Assembly: GCF_034521165.1 (NCBI RefSeq)
Contig: NZ_JAXHMV010000014.1
Span: 1 to 64,000, forward strand
Origin: Thiohalophilus sp.
GTDB taxonomy: Bacteria; Pseudomonadota; Gammaproteobacteria; UBA6429; Thiohalophilaceae
Length of the DNA stretch: 64,000 nt
Direction: 5' to 3'
Of the stretch, positions 58,761 through 64,000 are shown piece after piece. The notes under the pieces are model-generated. The model was not told the DNA's origin and ran no database searches. It saw only the letters and a program-made list of their open reading frames with translations. Position numbers and translations under genes: made by a program. The first letter of the stretch is position 1; each line of letters starts with the position of its first letter.

Positions 58761-60002
58761 CTATTCCGGTTTGCGGAAGACCAGGGTGCCGTTGGTACCG
58801 CCGAAGCCGAACGAGTTGGACAGTGCGGTGTCGATTTTCATCTGCCGGGCTTCGCCGGGGACGAAGTCGAGATCGCAGTCTTCGCTCGGATTGAAAATGT
58901 TGATCGTCGGCGGGGCCACCTGATCGCGAATCGCCAGGCAGGTAAAGATCGCCTCGATGCCGCCGGCCGCGCCCAGCAGATGACCGGTCATGGATTTGGT
59001 CGAACTCATTGCCAGCTTGTAGGCGTGATCGCCAAAGGTGCGCTTGGCGGCGGCGACTTCGGCGGCATCGCCGGCCGGGGTCGAGGTACCGTGGGCATTG
59101 ATGTAGTTGACCTGCTCGGGATTGATGCCGGCATTTTTCAATGCCGCATTCATGCAGCGGGCCGCGCCCTCACCGCCTTCCGACGGCGAAGTCATGTGAT
59201 AGGCATCGCCGCTCATACCATAACCGGTCACTTCCGCATAAATCGTCGCATCACGGGCTTTGGCCTGCTCGTATTCTTCCAGGATGACCACACCGGCACC
59301 ATCGCTTAATACGAAACCATCGCGCTCCTGATCCCAGGGACGGCTGGCGGTTTGCGGATCGTCGTTGCGCGTGGACAGGGCGCGGGCGGCGGCAAAGCCA
59401 CCCAGTCCGGAGGGGGTGGTGGCCATCTCGGCACCGCCGGCGATCATCACATCGGCATCGCCGTATTCGATCAGGCGGGCCGCGTCACCGATACTGTGGG
59501 TCGCCGTCGCACAGGCGGTAACCAGCGCGATATTCGGACCCTTGAAGCCGTAACGGATCGACAGGTTACCGGAGATCATGTTGATGATCGTGGCAGGAAT
59601 CAGAAACGGCGAAAACTTGCGCGGTCCGCCCTTCTCAAACGCCTCGTAATTTTTTTCGATGGTGCCCAGACCGCCGATGCCCGAACCGATCGCCACGCCC
59701 ATACGTTCGGCATTGCTCTCGGTGACTTCCAGCCCGCTGTCCTCGATCGCCTCGATAGCGGCGGCGATGCCGTAATGGATGAAGGTATCCATCTTGCGCG
59801 CGTCCTTGCTGGACATCACGCTGGTGACATCAAAATCCCGCACCGAGCCACCAAAGCGGACGGCGAAATCGGAGACATCGAAATGCTCGATGGGGCCAAT
59901 GCCGCTGTTGCCGGCCAGAATATTTTCCCAGGCTGTTTTGACGTTATTGCCGACCGGAGACAGCATCCCCATGCCGGTAACAACAACACGACGCTTTGAC
60001 AC
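58761..60002 (-). CDS. fabF: 3-oxoacyl-ACP synthase II
   Basis: A 413-residue beta-ketoacyl-ACP synthase: catalytic Cys in [20 protein letters not shown], His in [20 protein letters not shown] and [20 protein letters not shown], and the family end [16 protein letters not shown]. It elongates acyl-ACP with malonyl-ACP. Last gene of the fab cluster on this strand before the repeat array; acpP lies upstream. Confidence 0.95.
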   Translation of the reverse strand: MSKRRVVVTGMGMLSPVGNNVKTAWENILAGNSGIGPIEHFDVSDFAVRFGGSVRDFDVTSVMSSKDARKMDTFIHYGIAAAIEAIEDSGLEVTESNAERMGVAIGSGIGGLGTIEKNYEAFEKGGPRKFSPFLIPATIINMISGNLSIRYGFKGPNIALVTACATATHSIGDAARLIEYGDADVMIAGGAEMATTPSGLGGFAAARALSTRNDDPQTASRPWDQERDGFVLSDGAGVVILEEYEQAKARDATIYAEVTGYGMSGDAYHMTSPSEGGEGAARCMNAALKNAGINPEQVNYINAHGTSTPAGDAAEVAAAKRTFGDHAYKLAMSSTKSMTGHLLGAAGGIEAIFTCLAIRDQVAPPTINIFNPSEDCDLDFVPGEARQMKIDTALSNSFGFGGTNGTLVFRKPE

Positions 60003-60051
60003 GCTGAGTCCTCTTACCAGTTGTCGCTACAAGTGGCGAAACAGAATAAGC

Positions 60052-60086
60052 AAAAGGCCGCACTCACAGTTTAACGTGGTGCGGCC
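60052..60086 (-). terminator. Terminator-like hairpin between acpP and fabF
   Basis: On the minus strand GGCCGCAC (60086-60079) pairs with GTGCGGCC (60063-60056) across a 15-base loop, followed by TTTTGC. It lies in the 107 bp acpP-fabF gap, so most acpP transcripts may stop here, favouring acpP over fabF expression. Confidence 0.65.
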
Positions 60087-60109
60087 CGCAAAAACGCTTA
60101 GCAGGTCGA

Positions 60110-60346
60110 TTACTTAACGTTGTTGTTAATGTAATCGATAGCCTGCTGAACGGTGGTAATCTTTTCGGCATCTTCATCCGGAATTTCGGTTTCGAACTCT
60201 TCTTCCAGAGCCATCACCAGTTCCACGGTATCCAGTGAATCTGCGCCCAGATCGTCAACGAAAGAGGCTTCCTTGGTCACCTCGTCCGCTTTTACGCCCA
60301 ACTGTTCGACGACGATTTTTTCTACACGTTCTTCAACACTGCTCAT
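60110..60346 (-). CDS. acpP: Acyl carrier protein
   Basis: A 78-residue [23 protein letters not shown], then [20 protein letters not shown] with the phosphopantetheine site at S37 in D-S-L. Full family length and acidic. It carries acyl chains for all fab enzymes in the cluster. Confidence 0.97.
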   Translation of the reverse strand: MSSVEERVEKIVVEQLGVKADEVTKEASFVDDLGADSLDTVELVMALEEEFETEIPDEDAEKITTVQQAIDYINNNVK

Positions 60347-60504
60347 GTGTTTTGATCCTCTTGATGTTTGAAACTTTCAGCCCTGAGCGCTGTGTGCGGC
60401 CGCTATTGTAGTGAAATCAGGGTCAATATGCCACATTCCAGAACGTTAAACACACCGCACTTTGGCGCTCATTTTACTCTTTTAAATTCATGAACTTACA
60501 GGCG

Positions 60505-61251
60505 TTATGCCATATACATCCCGCCATTGACATGCAGCGTCTCGCCGGTGATGTAGCCCGCGCCGGGCGAGGCCAGGAAGGCCACGGCCTGGGCGATTTC
60601 CGCCGGATCGCCGAGACGGGCCAGCGGGATCTGCCCCAGCAGCGCCTCACGCTGCGCCTCGGGCAGGGCCCGGGTCATGTCGGTGTCGATGAAGCCGGGT
60701 GCCACCACGTTGACGGTGATGCCGCGCGAGCCCACTTCCCGGGCCAGCGACTTGCTGAACCCGATGACCCCCGCCTTGGCCGCGGCATAGTTGGTCTGCC
60801 CGGCATTGCCGGAGACCCCCACCACCGAGGCGATGCTGATGATCCGGCCCTTTTTGGCCTTGCTCATGGGCCGCAGGCAGGCCTTGGTCAGACGGAAAAT
60901 GGAATTCAGGTTGGTGTTGATAATATCTTCCCACTCCGCGTCTTTCATGCGCATCAACAGGTTATCGCGGGTGATACCGGCGTTATTGATCAGAATGCTC
61001 GGGGCGCCATAGCTTTCTTCCACCTGTTTAAGGGCGGCATCGATACTGGCGGTGTCGGTGACATCCATCATCACGCCCATGCCGTCGATCCCGGCCTCTT
61101 TTAAATAAGCGGTGATCTTCTCCGCACCGCCGTCGGAGGTCGCCGTGCCAACCACGCTGGCGCCCTGACGTCCCAGCTCCAGTGCGATCGCCTGACCGAT
61201 ACCGCGGCTGGCGCCGGAGACAAACGCAATTTCGTTTTCCAATGTCATCAC
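60505..61251 (-). CDS. fabG: 3-oxoacyl-ACP reductase
   Basis: A 248-residue short-chain dehydrogenase: FVSGASRGIGQAIALELGRQ (NADPH site), ILINNAGITRDNLLMRMKDA, GQTNYAAAKAGVIGFSKSLA (Y-x3-K), VAPGFIDTDMTRALPEAQRE. It reduces 3-ketoacyl-ACP. fabD lies upstream beyond a repeat-filled gap. Confidence 0.96.
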   Translation of the reverse strand: MMTLENEIAFVSGASRGIGQAIALELGRQGASVVGTATSDGGAEKITAYLKEAGIDGMGVMMDVTDTASIDAALKQVEESYGAPSILINNAGITRDNLLMRMKDAEWEDIINTNLNSIFRLTKACLRPMSKAKKGRIISIASVVGVSGNAGQTNYAAAKAGVIGFSKSLAREVGSRGITVNVVAPGFIDTDMTRALPEAQREALLGQIPLARLGDPAEIAQAVAFLASPGAGYITGETLHVNGGMYMA

Positions 61252-61290
61252 TTTCCCCTGTTGGTCAGTGGCTGAATATAAACCTTTTCA

Positions 61291-61440
61291 CCACCAAGAC
61301 ACTAAGACACCAAGGTAACAATATTAATACTCAATCTTCGTGTCTTGGTGCCCTGGTGGTTAATCTTTTAATTCGTGTCTGGTTGTAGGAGCGGCTCTGC
61401 CGCGATAGTCCAGAATCGCGGCAGAGCCGCTCCTACAACC
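61291..61440. repeat. R6 inverted pair and R8 long hairpin, fabG-fabD gap
   Basis: R6 arms CCACCAAGACACTAAGACAC (61291-61315 with CAAGG) and an inverse arm ending CCTGGTGG (61336-61359). Next to it R8 is a perfect 26 bp inverted repeat: GGTTGTAGGAGCGGCTCTGC and CGCGAT (61381-61406), then its inverse (61415-61440), with an eight-base loop. No gene in this 199 bp gap. Confidence 0.8.
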
Positions 61441-61450
61441 TCGTATCTCG

Positions 61451-62386
61451 CTACTCGCCCCCTGTTTGAAGCGCAGCTTCAATTGAAGCTGAATCAAACA
61501 TAGCTTCAGCGAGCATATTTTTATCTATCCGTTTATTCAGACCGACCAGCACCTTGCCGGGGCCGCATTCGATCAGGCGGTCCACGCCGTCGGCGGCCAT
61601 TTTCTGGATCGTCTCCACCCAGCGCACCGGGTTATAAAGCTGGCGTACCAGGGCGTCGCGAATGGCGGCCGGATCGGTGGGGGCGGCGACATCCACATTG
61701 TTGATCACCGGGACCTGCGGTGCCTTGATCTCGATCTGCTCCAGCACGGAGGCCAGCTTGTCGGCGGCCGGCTGCATCAGGCTGCAGTGGGACGGCACGC
61801 TGACCGGCAGCACCAGGGCGCGCTTGGCGCCACGTTCTTTTGCCACGTTGACCAGGCGCTCGACCGCGCTCTTGTTTCCCGCGGCGACCACCTGGCCGGG
61901 CGAATTGAAGTTGACCGGCGCCAGTACCTCGCCGTCGGCCGCGGCCTCACAGGCCTGGCGCACGGCGTCATCATCCAGCCCCAGGATTGCTGCCATGGCG
62001 CCTTCCCCGGCCGGCACGGCGGCCTGCATCAGGCATCCGCGTTCGGCCACCAGGCCGATCGCCTCGGCAAAATCCAGACTGCCGGCACACACCAGCGCGC
62101 TGTATTCACCCAGACTGTGCCCGGCCATCACCGCCGGCATCGCCCCGCCCTTCTCCTGCCAGACCCGCCAGGTGGCCACCCCCGCCGCCAGCATCGCCGG
62201 CTGGGTGATATCGGTCCGGTTTAAATCCTCGGCCGGCCCGTCCTGCACGACCTGCCACAGATCGTATCCGAGCTTCTCCGACGCCTGCGCGAAAGTCTCG
62301 CCGACCTGCGGATATGCCGCGGCCAGATCCTTTAACATGCCTTGTGACTGTGAACCCTGCCCGGGAAAAACAAACGCCAGTGTCAT
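61451..62386 (-). CDS. fabD: Malonyl-CoA-ACP transacylase
   Basis: A 311-residue transacylase: FVFPGQGSQSQGMLKDLAAA, AVMAGHSLGEYSALVCAGSL with the catalytic Ser in G-H-S-L-G, and His in VSVPSHCSLMQPAADKLASV. It loads malonate on ACP. The R8 hairpin begins just downstream. Confidence 0.96.
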   Translation of the reverse strand: MTLAFVFPGQGSQSQGMLKDLAAAYPQVGETFAQASEKLGYDLWQVVQDGPAEDLNRTDITQPAMLAAGVATWRVWQEKGGAMPAVMAGHSLGEYSALVCAGSLDFAEAIGLVAERGCLMQAAVPAGEGAMAAILGLDDDAVRQACEAAADGEVLAPVNFNSPGQVVAAGNKSAVERLVNVAKERGAKRALVLPVSVPSHCSLMQPAADKLASVLEQIEIKAPQVPVINNVDVAAPTDPAAIRDALVRQLYNPVRWVETIQKMAADGVDRLIECGPGKVLVGLNKRIDKNMLAEAMFDSASIEAALQTGGE

Positions 62387-62417
62387 TAATAACCTCTTTT
62401 CATGAAATTCTGGGAAT

Positions 62418-62571
62418 AACGCAAAGAACGCAAAGACGCAAAGGTCGCAAAGGATTTATTATTCATTGCACAAAAGCTTCGATGCTTGAGATACCGGTTA
62501 GTGAACTGTACATAACAAAATTTATATTATTTTACTTTGCGTTCTTGGCGTCTTAGCGTCCTTCGCGTTCC
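62418..62571. repeat. R6-like inverted pair, fabD-fabH gap
   Basis: AACGCAAAGAACGCAAAGAC continuing GCAAAGG (62418-62453) and an inverse arm CTTTGCGTTCTTGGCGTCTT continuing to GCGTTCC (62535-62571). The two arms flank about 80 bp of AT-rich sequence. This is the third fab intergenic region with such a pair. No gene inside. Confidence 0.75.
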
Positions 62572-62581
62572 TTCCACCAAT

Positions 62582-63547
62582 CTAGAATGTGAGCAACGCC
62601 GAGCCCCAGGTGAAGCCGCCGCCAAAGGCTTCCAGCATGATCAGCTCGCCGCGCTTGATCCGTCCGTCGCGCACGGCGATGTCGAAGGCCAGCGGGATGG
62701 AGGCGGCCGAGGTGTTGCCGTGTTCGCCGACGGTGACGACGACGTTATCCATCGACATATCCAGTTTGCGCGCGGTGGCGGCGATGATGCGAATGTTGGC
62801 TTGATGCGGCACCAGCCAGTCGATCATGGACTTGTCCATGTTGTTGGCCGCCAGGGTTTCATCGACGATACGACCCAGCGTATTGACCGCCACCTTGAAG
62901 ACTTCGTTGCCTTTCATCACAATCCGGGCACTGCCGTCCTTGAACTGCTGCGGATGTTCTGCGATCCCGGCGGGTACGGTCAACAGTTCCTTGTACTGGC
63001 CGTCGGCATGAATGTGGGTGGAATGCACGCCCGGTTCATCACTGGCGGAGAGGACGACTGCGCCGGCGCCGTCACCGAACAGCACACAGGTACTGCGATC
63101 GCTCCAGTCAATAATATTGGAAAGCGTTTCGGCGCCTACCACCAGCGCATTTTTGACCGCACCGGATTTAATATAGAGATCGGCAACACTCAGGGCATAA
63201 ACGAAACCGGTGCAGACCGCCTGGATATCGAATGCCGGGCAGCCGTGAATATCCAGTCGTTGCTGCAACAGGCAGGCGGTGCTGGGAAAGACCCGATCGG
63301 GCGTGGTAGTGGCGACGATGATCATATCGATGTCGGCCGGCTCCAGGGCGGCGGCTTTAATCGCACGCCGTGACGCCTGTTCGGCGAGATCGCAGGTAGT
63401 CTCGTCCTCCACGATATGGCGTTCCCGGATCCCGGTACGATCGATAATCCATTCGTCCGAGGTTTCCACCATCTTTTCCAGATCCTGATTGGTCAGAATC
63501 TTTTTGGGCAGGTAACTGCCGGTCCCTGTTATGCGTGAATAGATCAA
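62582..63547 (-). CDS. fabH: 3-oxoacyl-ACP synthase III
   Basis: A 321-residue initiating synthase. Start is a TTG at 63547 ([20 protein letters not shown]) overlapping the plsX stop (TTGA) with AGAGGC upstream; no ATG is nearby. Catalytic Cys in [20 protein letters not shown], His in [20 protein letters not shown] and Asn in [20 protein letters not shown]. It condenses acetyl-CoA with malonyl-ACP to begin fatty-acid synthesis. Confidence 0.95.
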   Translation of the reverse strand: MIYSRITGTGSYLPKKILTNQDLEKMVETSDEWIIDRTGIRERHIVEDETTCDLAEQASRRAIKAAALEPADIDMIIVATTTPDRVFPSTACLLQQRLDIHGCPAFDIQAVCTGFVYALSVADLYIKSGAVKNALVVGAETLSNIIDWSDRSTCVLFGDGAGAVVLSASDEPGVHSTHIHADGQYKELLTVPAGIAEHPQQFKDGSARIVMKGNEVFKVAVNTLGRIVDETLAANNMDKSMIDWLVPHQANIRIIAATARKLDMSMDNVVVTVGEHGNTSAASIPLAFDIAVRDGRIKRGELIMLEAFGGGFTWGSALLTF

Positions 63548-64000
63548 CTTGCCTGCCTCTCTGCCAACTGGCTCTCCAATACCCGGGTGATCCGGGCCGG
63601 GACATTCTTGTTCACTTCCAGCACCGCCTCGGAGATGGCGGTGGCAAAAGAATAGGAATCGGCACTGCCGTGACTTTTAATCACGATGCCCTGCAGCCCC
63701 AGCAGGCTGGCGCCGTTATATTCACGAGGATCGATACGCTTTTTGAAGGCTTTGAGGACCGGCATGGCGATCAGGCCCGCCAGCAGGGTCAGCGGATTGC
63801 GCCTGAACTCCTGCTTCATATAATAACTGATCATCTTGGCCACACCCTCGGTGGTTTTGAGCATGACGTTACCCACAAAACCGTCACACACGATCACATC
63901 GGCGGCGCCTTTGAAAATGCCATCGCCTTCGACGTAACCGATATAATTGAGATTGCTCTTGGCCAGCAAACGTGCCGCTTCCTTGACCCGCTCGTTACCC
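63544..64000 (-). CDS. plsX: Phosphate acyltransferase PlsX, 5' part outside window
   Basis: About 151 residues of the C-terminal half are visible, from [20 protein letters not shown] through [60 protein letters not shown] and [18 protein letters not shown]. PlsX makes acyl-phosphate from acyl-ACP for phospholipid synthesis. It leads the fab cluster and overlaps fabH by 4 bp. Confidence 0.95.
   Translation of the reverse strand, partial: GNERVKEAARLLAKSNLNYIGYVEGDGIFKGAADVIVCDGFVGNVMLKTTEGVAKMISYYMKQEFRRNPLTLLAGLIAMPVLKAFKKRIDPREYNGASLLGLQGIVIKSHGSADSYSFATAISEAVLEVNKNVPARITRVLESQLAERQAS

Noticed and set aside
61662..62405. 247-residue plus-strand frame over fabD
   Set aside because: Antisense of fabD, Ser/Ala-rich and without any family signature.

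Overview
The window reads as a chromosomal segment of a gammaproteobacterium, moderately GC-rich. The best evidence is the right end, where plsX-fabH-fabD-fabG-acpP-fabF runs into pabB-pabC-mltG-tmk-holB-pilZ-tatD, an order typical of Gammaproteobacteria. A DsrC/TusE-fold paralogue, czc and cop metal-resistance operons and a B12-dependent ribonucleotide reductase would fit an environmental, possibly sulfur-oxidising member of the Chromatiales or a relative, but the species is not readable from the sequence. No rRNA, tRNA or CRISPR array was found.

Layout. 0-1.6 kb: end of a HicB-like gene, then a MerR-type regulator with two thioredoxin-fold genes behind a textbook MerR operator. 1.8-3.0 kb: class II aldolase fused to a Dabb domain. 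3.1-6.5 kb: toxin-antitoxin pieces (antitoxin-like ORF, orphan HigA, NadS-like regulator, XRE-ImmA plus PIN pair). 6.9-13.1 kb: czcCBA efflux operon led by a small His/Cys-rich exported protein. 13.6-23.8 kb: a decayed type I restriction-modification locus (HEPN-like gene cut by an IS30 element, hsdM, hsdS, hsdR, a nuclease-like gene, an HNH gene), nearly all broken by single-base indels, then IS3 scars. 24.1-26.3 kb: MNT-HEPN and VapBC modules with readable operators and a 53-residue ORF. 26.6-31.7 kb: cysteine-less DsrC-like gene and partner, a frameshifted DUF748 gene, and remnants of DUF3800 and a REP-associated transposase. 31.7-36.7 kb: lipoprotein esterase, copB, copA, a Cys-rich exported protein and a peroxiredoxin. 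36.8-40.75 kb: a segment bounded by inverted ~100 bp repeats holding a DJ-1/PfpI protein, an uncharacterised protein, a host-attachment family protein and class II ribonucleotide reductase. 41-50.2 kb: a PLP enzyme, then a five-gene beta-oxidation operon (acyl-CoA dehydrogenase, thiolase, multifunctional FadB-like protein, acyl-CoA ligase, thioesterase). 50.3-52.4 kb: ChaB, ZIP transporter, RHH-Doc module, SET protein. 52.4-64 kb: DNA replication, folate and fatty-acid synthesis genes.

The genes fall into three functional blocks: metal handling (MerR, Czc, Cop, ZIP), fatty-acid turnover (degradation at 42-50 kb, synthesis at 58-64 kb) and mobile or defence functions (3-6 kb, 13-31 kb, 51-52 kb). 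Intergenic regions are unusually rich in dispersed, mostly palindromic repeat families, several of them between genes of the fab cluster. The most interesting items are the decayed HEPN/RM operon, the cysteine-less DsrC-like gene with its small partner, the aldolase-Dabb fusion, the inverted-repeat-bounded segment at 36.8-40.75 kb, and a VapC whose first catalytic Asp is Asn.
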